A DNA stretch of 10,660 nucleotides from an uncultured Collinsella sp. (GCA_937989795.1 CALKBB010000363.1:1-10660); one strand, 5' to 3'. Shown: positions 1 through 6,637, numbered from the stretch's first letter. Notes: generated from the letters alone by a model not told the origin. Numbers and translations are program-made.

Positions 1-43
1 TGTAGAGCAGGAAACTTTACCCGCGGACCCCGCCGGGAATAGC

Positions 44-72
44 AAAAGGGCGACCCCTTAGGAGTCGCCCTT
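44..72 (-). terminator. Intrinsic terminator after pnp
   Basis: Read on the minus strand, this is a 9-bp perfect stem (arms 64-72 and 46-54, core GGGCGAC/GTCGCCC) closing a loop of about nine bases. It is followed by a short U run from the four A's at 44-47. It begins 23 nt past the pnp stop codon. The U run is short, but stem strength and position fit a Rho-independent terminator for pnp. Read on the plus strand the stem has no following T run, so it serves the minus strand. Confidence 0.8.
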
Positions 73-95
73 GTTGAGCTGATTATGTACGGCTG

Positions 96-2342
96 TTACT
101 CGGCGTCGTGGTGACGGCGGGGCTTGCGGCCTCCATTGTCACCGGGACGGCGCGGACGGTCGTTGCGCTCGGAGCGCTCGCGACGCGGACGCTCACGACG
201 CTGGAAGTGCTCGCCGTCGCCCTCGGAGGCACCCTCAGCACGTGCCGGGGCCTCGGGCTTATCGAGACGATCGAGCGAGATCTTACCGCGATCGTCGACC
301 TCGATGACGACGACCTTGACCTCGTCGCCCACGTTGAGGACATCCTCGACCTTCTCCACGCGGCCCTTGGCGACGCGGGAGATGTGCAGCAGGCCGTCCT
401 TCCCGGGCAGCAGGTTCACGAAGGCGCCGAAGGGCTGGATGGAGACCACGCGACCGGTGTACTCCTCGCCCGGCTCGGGAACCTTGATGATGAGCTTGAT
501 ACGCTCGACAGCCTGGTCGACGGACTCGCCGGTGCCGCCGACAAAGACGGTACCGTCCTCCTGGATGTCGACCGAGGCGCCGGTCTCGTCCTGGATGCCG
601 CGGATGACTTTGCCGCCAGAACCGATAACGTCGCGGATCTTATCGGTCGGAACCTGGATGGAGACGATGCGCGGAGCGGTGCTGCGCGTGGTGTGGCGCG
701 GCTCGGGGATCACATCGAGCATCTTCTGCAGGATGAAGGCGCGACCCTCCTTGGCCTGCTGCAAGGCGCGGGCCAGGATGTCGAAGGTAAGACCGGTGGC
801 CTTGTTATCCATCTGCAGAGCGGTGATACCCTCGGTGGTGCCGGTGACCTTAAAGTCCATGTCGCCCAGGAAGTCCTCGAGACCCTGGATGTCGGACAGG
901 ACCACGGTCTTGCCCTCCTCCTGGATCAGGCCCATGGCGATACCGGAGACCGGGCGCTTAATGGGCACGCCGCCGTCCATAAGGGCGAGCGTGGAGCCGC
1001 AGGTCGAAGCCATCGAAGAGGAACCGTTGGACTCCATGACCTCGGAGACCACGCGGATGGCGTAGGGGAACTCGTTCTCGTCGGGGAGCACCGGAAGCAG
1101 GGCGCGCTCGGCAAGGTTGCCATGACCGATCTCGCGGCGCTTGGGGCTGCCCATGCGGCCGGTCTCGCCGGTGCAGAACGGCGGGAAGTTGTAGTGGTGC
1201 ATGTAGCGCTTGCCCTCGGTGGGCTCGATGGTATCCAGACGCTGGCCCTCGTTGAGCATGCCGAGCGACAGGACGGAAAGCACCTGGGTCTGGCCACGCT
1301 GGAACAGACCAGAGCCGTGAACGAGCGGCAGGTAGTTATCCTTCACCATGATGGGGCGAATCTCATCGGCGGCACGGCCGTCGACGCGCTCACCGGTCTC
1401 GACGACCATGGTGCGCATGGCCTTCTTCTCGAGCTTCTTGAGCGCCACGGGGATCTCGCGCTCCCAAGCGGCCTGCTCCTCCTCGGTGAACTCGGCACGG
1501 ATGGACTCCTTCAGAGCCTCGACCTTGCCGATACGGGAGAGCTTGTCGGCGTCGCGAAGGGCGGCTGCCATCTCGTCGTAGTGGGCGAAGATGCGCTCCT
1601 GGACCTCCTCGACGGGCTGGTCGAGCGGGTACTCCTTCTTGACGATGGGGCCGTTGACCTGCTCCCACTCGGCGACGAACTCGTGTTGAGCCTGGCAGAA
1701 GGCAGCAAGGGCTTCCTGGCCAAACTTCATAGCGGCGAGCATATCGTCCTCGGAGATCTCCTCGGCGCCGGCCTCGACCATCGAAATGAAGTCGGCAGAG
1801 CCGCCCAGCTCCAGGTCCAGGTCGGAGTTCTCGCGCTCCTCATAGGTGGGGTTGACGATAAACTCGCCGGTCTCCACGTTGCGGCCAATGCGCACGCAGG
1901 CAAGCGGGCCCTCGAAGGGCACGCCGCCGAGCGTCATGGCCAGAGAAGCACCCATGACGTTGATGACGTCGAAGGGGTTGACCTGGTCGGCGACGAGCGA
2001 GGTAGCGACGATGTGCACCTCGTTGCGGAAGCCGTCCGGGAAGCTCGGGCGAATCGGGCGGTCGATCATACGGGCCGTGAGCGTGGCCTTCTCGCTGGGA
2101 CGGCCCTCACGCTTGAGGTAGCCACCCGGGATGCGGCCGGCGGCGTACATCTTCTCGTTGAAGTCGACGGTCAGCGGGAAGAAGTCGTAGTTCTTGCGCT
2201 CCTTGGAGACGACCACGGTGTCGAGCATCGTGGTATCGCCCTGCTTGACCAGACAGGCGCCGGTGGCCTGCTTGGCAAGCTCGCCGGACTCAAAGGTGTA
2301 GGTCTTGCCGTACAGCTCAAAGGTCTTGGATACGAGTGTCAT
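96..2342 (-). CDS. pnp: Polyribonucleotide nucleotidyltransferase (PNPase)
   Basis: This 748-residue protein is a phosphorolytic 3'-5' exoribonuclease that releases nucleoside diphosphates in mRNA turnover. The domain order is classic. RNase PH domain 1 includes FFPLTVDFNEKMYAAGRIPGG-like residues at 54-74. A helical linker spans about 240-310. Catalytic RNase PH domain 2 carries GSGLFQRGQTQVL at 343-355, with the expected acidic residues and lysine at D490, D496 and K498. A KH domain has GSGGK at 574-578, and an S1 domain lies at about 626-692. The tail, residues 714-748, is arginine-rich with 13 R in 35. The ATG start has an ideal Shine-Dalgarno site, AAAGGAG (2347-2353), five bases upstream. 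The stop is TAA at 96-98. The gene follows rpsO, as in many bacteria, but a terminator separates them. A structured leader suggests post-transcriptional control. No clear promoter is visible between rpsO and pnp. Confidence 0.99.
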   Translation of the reverse strand: MTLVSKTFELYGKTYTFESGELAKQATGACLVKQGDTTMLDTVVVSKERKNYDFFPLTVDFNEKMYAAGRIPGGYLKREGRPSEKATLTARMIDRPIRPSFPDGFRNEVHIVATSLVADQVNPFDVINVMGASLAMTLGGVPFEGPLACVRIGRNVETGEFIVNPTYEERENSDLDLELGGSADFISMVEAGAEEISEDDMLAAMKFGQEALAAFCQAQHEFVAEWEQVNGPIVKKEYPLDQPVEEVQERIFAHYDEMAAALRDADKLSRIGKVEALKESIRAEFTEEEQAAWEREIPVALKKLEKKAMRTMVVETGERVDGRAADEIRPIMVKDNYLPLVHGSGLFQRGQTQVLSVLSLGMLNEGQRLDTIEPTEGKRYMHHYNFPPFCTGETGRMGSPKRREIGHGNLAERALLPVLPDENEFPYAIRVVSEVMESNGSSSMASTCGSTLALMDGGVPIKRPVSGIAMGLIQEEGKTVVLSDIQGLEDFLGDMDFKVTGTTEGITALQMDNKATGLTFDILARALQQAKEGRAFILQKMLDVIPEPRHTTRSTAPRIVSIQVPTDKIRDVIGSGGKVIRGIQDETGASVDIQEDGTVFVGGTGESVDQAVERIKLIIKVPEPGEEYTGRVVSIQPFGAFVNLLPGKDGLLHISRVAKGRVEKVEDVLNVGDEVKVVVIEVDDRGKISLDRLDKPEAPARAEGASEGDGEHFQRRERPRRERSERNDRPRRPGDNGGRKPRRHHDAE

Positions 2343-2445
2343 TGTTCTCCTTTACCCCACAGGCCCCTTGCCTGCGGGCTTCTCATGTGACGCGGGCCCC
2401 CTGCCCCCGCCACGCTTCAGAGCGTGATTGTTCACGCCCTTACAC
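2343..2445 (-). promoter_or_regulatory. Structured 5' leader of pnp
   Basis: The roughly 100 nt between the rpsO terminator and the pnp start can form several hairpins on the minus strand. The strongest has a 9-bp stem with one G-U pair (arms 2370-2378 and 2356-2364, five-base loop). It ends three bases before the Shine-Dalgarno site at 2347-2353. Further upstream, segment 2421-2427 can pair either with 2432-2437 or with 2411-2416, giving two mutually exclusive 6-bp hairpins with four-base loops. E. coli pnp is autoregulated through an RNase III-cut leader hairpin. A similar scheme here is inference. Confidence 0.6.
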
Positions 2446-2477
2446 AAAAAGAGCGCCCCGCTGCGCAGGACGCTCTT
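2446..2477 (-). terminator. Intrinsic terminator between rpsO and pnp
   Basis: On the minus strand a 7-bp stem (arms 2471-2477 and 2449-2455, AAGAGCG/CGCTCTT) closes a GC-rich loop of about 15 bases that can pair further. A run of five U's follows (A's at 2446-2450). It starts 15 nt past the rpsO stop codon. This separates rpsO from pnp, so pnp depends on read-through or on a promoter I could not identify. Confidence 0.87.
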
Positions 2478-2492
2478 AGCATGTACAAATCC

Positions 2493-2771
2493 TTACTGGA
2501 TGTTGTCGCGAATGCCCAGAGCCTTGATGAGCTCACGGTACTCGACGATGTCGTTCTTCTTGATGTAGGAGAGAAGACGACGACGACGGCCGACGAGCAT
2601 GAGCAGGCCACGACGGGTGTGGAAGTCCTTCTGGTGGGACTTCATGTGCTCGGTCAGCTCCTTGATGCGCTCGCTCAGGATGGCGACCTGAACCTTGGGG
2701 TTGCCGGTGTCGACCGGGGTGTTACCGAACTGGGCAGTCAGCTCCGCCTTGCGCTCTTTGGAAACAGTCAT
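2493..2771 (-). CDS. rpsO: 30S ribosomal protein S15
   Basis: This 92-residue protein is full length for S15 (89 in E. coli). It binds the 16S rRNA central-domain three-way junction early in 30S assembly. Recognisable features are the opening KERK, the conserved block around residues 17-25 (GNPKVQVAI-like), the helix with HxKDFHTRRGLL at about 46-57, the basic GRRRRLLSYI segment and the closing YRELIKALGIRD. The ATG is preceded by the Shine-Dalgarno site AAGGTGA (2776-2782). The stop TAA is followed by an intrinsic terminator. The upstream gap to recO is long for this operon and holds candidate promoter and leader structures, so rpsO probably has its own transcript and could be autoregulated by S15. 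Confidence 0.99.
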   Translation of the reverse strand: MTVSKERKAELTAQFGNTPVDTGNPKVQVAILSERIKELTEHMKSHQKDFHTRRGLLMLVGRRRRLLSYIKKNDIVEYRELIKALGIRDNIQ

Positions 2772-2870
2772 TGTTTCACCTTTCGTTTTACGTCGCCCGC
2801 GGGCGACTCAATTCGCCTCGGACTGGGAAGCCGCCGGTGGAGCGAGCAACCAAGGTCGAGGTACCAACAT
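2772..2870 (-). promoter_or_regulatory. Structured rpsO leader, candidate S15 autoregulatory RNA
   Basis: The minus-strand leader can fold a 12-position imperfect helix (nine pairs) between 2850-2861 and 2816-2827. A perfect 16-base palindrome at 2792-2807 (GTCGCC, CGCG loop, GGCGAC) follows, then the Shine-Dalgarno site at 2776-2782. No U tract follows the palindrome, so it is not a terminator for recO. S15 represses its own mRNA through structurally varied leaders in several bacterial phyla. That this is one of them is inference from position and folding potential. Confidence 0.45.
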
Positions 2871-2884
2871 GTCGGTATGTTACC
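2860..2884. repeat. 25-bp imperfect inverted repeat between recO and rpsO
   Basis: On the plus strand GGT then AACAT (after a three-base bulge, ACC) pairs with ATGTT then ACC across a six-base spacer. It lies 25 bases past the recO stop codon and overlaps the candidate rpsO -10. No U run follows on either strand, so a terminator is unlikely. It could be an operator or an RNA hairpin. Confidence 0.45.
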
Positions 2885-2885
2885 A
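2868..2885 (-). promoter_or_regulatory. Candidate extended -10 promoter for rpsO
   Basis: On the minus strand, TGG directly precedes TAACAT (2877-2882), a TG-N extended -10 arrangement with five of six matches to TATAAT. No good -35 hexamer lies 17 bases upstream. The implied start near 2870 gives a leader of about 100 nt. The site falls inside the recO-rpsO gap, the largest break in the upstream operon, which supports a promoter here. The hexamer itself is modest evidence. Confidence 0.35.
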
Positions 2886-2909
2886 CAAGCAGCCTGTGCC
2901 TGCGCATCA

Positions 2910-3659
2910 TCACCGACCCAACATGAATTCCATCGCACGGAGCCGCTGGTCGGTGTGCGTCGCAGCCCAAACATGCGAAAGCCCCAGCAAAAAGGCTGCG
3001 GTATGGGGGTCGATCCTCTCGGCCATGAGCGCATCGAAGGTCATGGACATGAGGGCGCGCAGCCATGCGACCTCGCCGGTCGACACCAGCTCGGCACCCG
3101 GAACGCTCGACGCGCACGACCCGCACAGAAGCCCGCCGGCTTGGGCCGAAAAATGCGAGAGCATGGGACCGCCGCACGAGACACAAGCCGAGAAATCGGG
3201 TCGGTAACCAACGTGCGACAGCAGTTTAAAGACAAAGGCCGCCACGAGCAGGTCCATGTGTGCCGAATCGAGCCCGCTACCGACAAGCGTGAGCGCCCGC
3301 TGCGTAATGGCAAAGGTAAATGGATCCTCGGCATCCTCGAACGAGCACACACGCGCAACCTCGGCAATCGCGCTGGCGGCACAGGTCGTCTCGTAGTCAG
3401 GAGCAGCACCGAGCGGCGCCTCAATAAGCTCCGCCTGAGAAACAACGTCGAGCGAGCGGCCATGCGCCAATAGCATATCAACGGTGCAGAAGAGCTCGCA
3501 GCGGGCCGCAAGGCGACCGCCAGGCTTACGTGCGCCCTTAGCCACGGCACGCACCTGCCGACCCCGCTCGTCAAGCATCGTCAGGATCAGGTCCGTCTCT
3601 TTGAGCTTGGTTTTGTCGAGGACGAGCACCTTCGTGCGATATGTCCGGGAGCCTGCCAT
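2910..3659 (-). CDS. recO: DNA repair protein RecO
   Basis: This 249-residue protein matches the usual RecO length. RecO works with RecR (and RecF) to displace SSB and load RecA on gapped DNA, and it anneals complementary strands. The N-terminal OB-fold shows the family pattern in residues 7-50: YRTKVLVLDKTKLKETDLI-like, then a GRxxAVAKGARKP-like stretch. The helical C-terminal part carries a zinc-finger-like pair of CxxC motifs, C159/C162 and C179/C182. The start codon is ATG. The best upstream Shine-Dalgarno match, AAGGA, overlaps the era stop and lies about 12 bases away, which is rather far. No in-frame ATG, GTG or TTG lies in the five codons between the era TAA and this ATG. The era-recO neighbourhood is widely conserved. 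Translational coupling to era is likely. Confidence 0.97.
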   Translation of the reverse strand: MAGSRTYRTKVLVLDKTKLKETDLILTMLDERGRQVRAVAKGARKPGGRLAARCELFCTVDMLLAHGRSLDVVSQAELIEAPLGAAPDYETTCAASAIAEVARVCSFEDAEDPFTFAITQRALTLVGSGLDSAHMDLLVAAFVFKLLSHVGYRPDFSACVSCGGPMLSHFSAQAGGLLCGSCASSVPGAELVSTGEVAWLRALMSMTFDALMAERIDPHTAAFLLGLSHVWAATHTDQRLRAMEFMLGR

Positions 3660-3674
3660 GCGCGCCGTGCGTCC

Positions 3675-4745
3675 TTAGTCCTCGGCGTTGTAGCCAAAGC
3701 GGCGAATCTGGGCCTCATCGTCACGCCAGCCGGCCTTGACCTTCACGTCCAGCTCCAAAAAGACCTGCGTGCCAAAGATGCGCTCAAGATCGCGACGGGC
3801 GTCGATACCGATACGCTTGATCATCTCGCCGCCCTTGCCGATGATGATGCCCTTTTGGCCCTCGCGCTCAACGTAAATGGTGGCGTGGACGCGCAGCACC
3901 TTCTTGGTCTGCTCGAGCGCATCGCAAATTACGCCAACGGAGTGAGGGATCTCGTCGCGGGTACGGCGCAAGACCTTCTCGCGCACAAACTCGGCAACGA
4001 GCGTCTCGTCGGAAGCGTCGGTACCCATGTCCTCGGGGAACCAACGCGGACCCTCAGGCAAAAAGCGCACAACGGTCTCGATAAATGCATCGACGTTGAA
4101 GTTCTTGACCGACGACGTCACGATCTCGTCGTCATATTCCATGAGTTCGTGGGCTGCCTTAAGCTGCTCCATGACCTGTGCGGGGTCGGCCTCGTCGGCC
4201 TTGGTGAGCACCAAGACCTTCTTGCAGCGGGCGCATCTGACGCGCTCGGCAACCCAGGCGTCTCCCCTGCCGATAGGTTTGGTGGCATCAATCAAAAACG
4301 CGACAACATCGACATCGTTCAGCTCGAACAACGCGCTCTTGTTGAGCTCGGATCCCAAGCCGTCCTTGGGCTTATGAATACCCGGGGTATCGACAAAGAC
4401 CAGCTGGTAGCCGGGGCGGTTAACCACGGCGCGCATGCGGCGGCGGGTCGTCTGGGCCACCGGCGAGGTAATGGCGACCTTTTTGCCATAGCAGGCGTTG
4501 AGCAGCGTGGACTTACCGGCGTTGGGACGACCGACCAGGGCCACAAAGCCGCTGCGGAAACCGGGCTCCACATCGCCAAAGCCCAGAGACGTCTCGTCCT
4601 CGTCACATAGGGCATCGAGCTCCTCGTCGCTCATACCCTCAAACGGGTCGAATTCCTCGACCCCGTCAAGCAAATCGGCATCCTCGACCTCATCCAGAAC
4701 CTCGTTGTCCAGAACCTCATCGGTAGGCTGCATATTGTCGGACAT
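3675..4745 (-). CDS. era: GTPase Era with acidic N-terminal extension
   Basis: Era is an essential GTPase that binds the 3' end of 16S rRNA and assists 30S maturation. The G-domain shows G1 GRPNAGKS at 72-79, the QTTRRR switch I region with T99/T100, and G3 DTPG at 119-122. The C-terminal KH domain has IIGKGGEMIK at 301-310 and ends with the typical VKVKAGWRDDE-like segment. At 356 residues it is about 55 longer than usual. The excess is residues 1-62, which hold 25 D/E and no K or R. G4 reads TKAD (181-184) rather than NKxD, and G5 reads SSV (211-213) rather than SA-x. The chosen ATG has AAAGGG (4752-4757) six bases upstream and sits 12 nt after dgkA. An internal ATG at residue 38 is possible but lacks this context. 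Confidence 0.97.
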   Translation of the reverse strand: MSDNMQPTDEVLDNEVLDEVEDADLLDGVEEFDPFEGMSDEELDALCDEDETSLGFGDVEPGFRSGFVALVGRPNAGKSTLLNACYGKKVAITSPVAQTTRRRMRAVVNRPGYQLVFVDTPGIHKPKDGLGSELNKSALFELNDVDVVAFLIDATKPIGRGDAWVAERVRCARCKKVLVLTKADEADPAQVMEQLKAAHELMEYDDEIVTSSVKNFNVDAFIETVVRFLPEGPRWFPEDMGTDASDETLVAEFVREKVLRRTRDEIPHSVGVICDALEQTKKVLRVHATIYVEREGQKGIIIGKGGEMIKRIGIDARRDLERIFGTQVFLELDVKVKAGWRDDEAQIRRFGYNAED

Positions 4746-4757
4746 GAAAATCCCTTT

Positions 4758-5135
4758 CTAAATAAAGCCGAGCGCGTGGGCAAATACGAGCAAGCCCACA
4801 ATCGCGGCGGTGATGGAAAGTACATATACGGAGGCGGCGGCAATATCCTTCGCACGCTTTGCCAACGGATGGAGCTCCTGGGTCGCCAGATCGACAATCG
4901 CCTCCATGGCGGTGTTGCACAGCTCGCTGTGAATCACCAGGCCGCAGCAGATGATAATCGTGGCCCACTCGGCAATGTCGAGCCCCACAATGCAGCCGGC
5001 AATGACGGTGCACACGCCCGCAGCGAGCATGACCTTAATGTTGCGCTCGGTCTTGACGGCGGTGACGAAGCCCTCCGTAGCGTAAGAAAACGACTTTAAG
5101 AAGGACGGATGGTCCTTGTTCGATCCGGGAATCAT
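4758..5135 (-). CDS. dgkA: Undecaprenol/diacylglycerol kinase, DgkA family
   Basis: This small 125-residue membrane kinase phosphorylates a lipid alcohol. Gram-positive members mostly recycle undecaprenol to undecaprenyl phosphate for cell-wall synthesis, while the E. coli enzyme uses diacylglycerol. The sequence can be read as an amphipathic N-terminus with FSYATEG at 16-22 and ERN at 30-32, three hydrophobic segments at about 34-52, 56-70 and 98-120, and the signature E71-L-C-N74-T-A-M-E78 with D82. A conserved KD follows at 96-97. The start ATG has AGGAG (5142-5146) overlapping the ybeY stop codon, six bases away, so the two genes are probably coupled. The ybeY-dgkA-era order is common in Gram-positives. 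The natural substrate cannot be decided from sequence alone. Confidence 0.95.
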   Translation of the reverse strand: MIPGSNKDHPSFLKSFSYATEGFVTAVKTERNIKVMLAAGVCTVIAGCIVGLDIAEWATIIICCGLVIHSELCNTAMEAIVDLATQELHPLAKRAKDIAAASVYVLSITAAIVGLLVFAHALGFI

Positions 5136-5144
5136 AGACGGCTC

Positions 5145-5654
5145 CTAGTCGTGGGCATGATTGGTTATGGGGCCAACGTGGACCAGTTTGGGGTCCTCGC
5201 CGCGCTCGAGCGCCAGATCGCGCAGGATGGCGTCCTCGCGGGCCTCCATGACCTCGGCCTCGTCGTCCTCGATATGGTCATACCCCAGCAGGTGCAGCAT
5301 GCCATGAACGAGCATCAGGCGGCACTCGTCGGCAGGGCTATTGCCAAAGCCGGGGGCCTGACGGGCAATGACCTGCGGGGCCAGGATGATATCGCCGAGC
5401 TCAATTGTCTCGTCGGCAGGAATATCCTCGTCAAAGGCCGAGTCGCATTCAAACGAGAGGACATCGGTGGTGCGGTCGATACCGCGCCACTCGTGGTTGA
5501 GCTCGTGCATCTCGTCCTCATCGACATACGAAAGGGAAATCTCGACTTCACGCTCAACGTCCTCGGCGGCAAGCACGACCTCGCAGATGTGCTCCACCTC
5601 CTGCGCGTCGAGCAGCGTATCGAGTTCGGCATCGTTGCTGATCAATACACTCAA
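5145..5654 (-). CDS. ybeY: Endoribonuclease / rRNA maturation factor YbeY
   Basis: YbeY is a zinc metalloprotein needed for 16S rRNA 3'-end maturation and ribosome quality control. This copy has 169 residues. It shows the RTTDVLSF motif at 61-68 and the metal site HGMLHLLGYDH, with ligands H117, H121 and H127. The ELGDIILAP-like strand lies at 85-93. The start is TTG (5652-5654), chosen because a perfect AAAGGAG (5660-5666) sits five bases upstream and no ATG or GTG is nearby. The TTG overlaps the phoH stop as TTGA, so translation is likely coupled to phoH. YbeY and PhoH are neighbours in most bacteria. Era, two genes downstream, acts on the same region of the 30S subunit. Confidence 0.98.
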   Translation of the reverse strand: MSVLISNDAELDTLLDAQEVEHICEVVLAAEDVEREVEISLSYVDEDEMHELNHEWRGIDRTTDVLSFECDSAFDEDIPADETIELGDIILAPQVIARQAPGFGNSPADECRLMLVHGMLHLLGYDHIEDDEAEVMEAREDAILRDLALERGEDPKLVHVGPITNHAHD

Positions 5655-6637
5655 CGGGACTCCTTTCGGTCACGTACGCATTTCTCGCGCACATCATCAT
5701 AAGCATCGTATGCCTCGACGATACGCCCCACCAAGGCATGGCGTACCACGTCGGCACGCTCGAGGTGCGAAAATGCGACATCGTCGACACGGCCCAAAAT
5801 CTGCTCAACGTCGGCAAGACCGCCGCGACGACCCACCAGATCGCGCTGGCTGAGGTCGCCGGTAATCACAAACTTGGAGTTAAAGCCCAGGCGCGTCAGG
5901 AACATCTTCATCTGCTCGGGCGTGGTATTTTGAGCCTCGTCGAGCACCACGAAGGCATCGCTCAGCGTGCGGCCGCGCATGTAGGCAAGCGGGGCGATCT
6001 CGATCACGCCGCGCTCCATAAGCTCATCGGTGCGCTCGCGATCCATCATGTCAAAAAGGGCGTCGTAGAGCGGACGCATGTAGGGATCGATCTTTTCCTC
6101 GAGGGTACCGGGCAAAAAGCCCAGGTTCTCCCCCGCCTCGACAACCGGACGCGTCAGAATCAGGCGACCCACCTCATGACGCTTGAGCGCGGCAACGGCG
6201 AGCGCCATGGCAAGATAGGTCTTACCGGTACCGGCAGGACCCAGGCCAAACGTGATGGTATGCGAGCGGATGGCATCTACATAGCGCTTCTGGCCGAGCG
6301 TCTTGGGGCGAATGACGCGACCGCGATACGAAAGCAGCACGTCATCGCGAAGCGACGTAGCCTCGTGCTCACCGTCGCGCAAGACGGCCAGGCAGCGAGA
6401 GACATCGTCGGCAGAAAGCGTGCGCCCGGCGGCCGCCTCGCGAAAAGCATGGTCGAAAAAGCGCGCCACAAGCTCGACCTCGTCCGGGTCACCGCTCACG
6501 GCGATGCTGTCGCCACGGGCGACCACGTGGGCGCGAACCAAGCTCTCCAGCGCACGTAGGACGCCGTCGCCGGCACCCAAAACGCGCGAAGGATCAATTC
6601 CCTCGGGAACGGTAAGTCTAATCTTCGAGGCTTCCAT
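5651..6637 (-). CDS. phoH: PhoH-like (YbeZ) P-loop ATPase
   Basis: This 328-residue protein belongs to the PhoH/YbeZ family of P-loop NTPases related to helicase superfamily 1. It is genetically and physically linked to YbeY and RNA processing. Visible motifs are Walker A GPAGTGKT at 133-140, a TRPVVEAGENLGFLPG block at 162-177, Walker B VVLDEAQN at 230-237, and TGDLSQRDL at 259-267. The N-terminal ~100 residues resemble the KH-like region of YbeZ proteins. The frame stays open upstream to 6742. I chose the ATG at 6635-6637 because AGGGAGG lies just before it and the N-terminus then matches family length. The gene begins 20 nt inside mtaB and its stop overlaps ybeY by four bases. The short three-base spacing to the Shine-Dalgarno site is slightly unusual. 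Confidence 0.96.
   Translation of the reverse strand: MEASKIRLTVPEGIDPSRVLGAGDGVLRALESLVRAHVVARGDSIAVSGDPDEVELVARFFDHAFREAAAGRTLSADDVSRCLAVLRDGEHEATSLRDDVLLSYRGRVIRPKTLGQKRYVDAIRSHTITFGLGPAGTGKTYLAMALAVAALKRHEVGRLILTRPVVEAGENLGFLPGTLEEKIDPYMRPLYDALFDMMDRERTDELMERGVIEIAPLAYMRGRTLSDAFVVLDEAQNTTPEQMKMFLTRLGFNSKFVITGDLSQRDLVGRRGGLADVEQILGRVDDVAFSHLERADVVRHALVGRIVEAYDAYDDVREKCVRDRKESR
5660..5666 (-). promoter_or_regulatory. Shine-Dalgarno site fixing the TTG start of ybeY
   Basis: The minus strand reads AAAGGAG, five bases before TTG. It lies inside the last codons of phoH and decides the ybeY start, since no ATG or GTG is nearby. Confidence 0.85.

Noticed and set aside
20..37. Small GC hairpin at the left edge
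   Set aside because: The stem is short with a bulge and has no U tract on either strand. Nothing else is recognisable in positions 1-43.
46..72. The GGGCGAC/GTCGCCC arms of the pnp terminator resemble the palindrome at 2792-2807, suggesting a repeat family
   Set aside because: Only seven bases are shared, and they lie in GC-rich stems where such matches are common. Loops and flanks differ, and no third copy was seen.
108..2390. A 760-codon open frame on the plus strand, opposite pnp
   Set aside because: It mirrors pnp almost exactly. Its product is a low-complexity L/G/D/V-rich chain with no recognisable domain, as expected for an antisense frame of a GC-biased gene. I see no Shine-Dalgarno site or promoter supporting it.
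2446..2520. A pnp promoter near the rpsO terminator (AACAAT at about 2429-2434 on the minus strand)
   Set aside because: The -10 match is four of six and no -35 lies at suitable spacing. The candidate would also overlap the terminator, so I do not call it.
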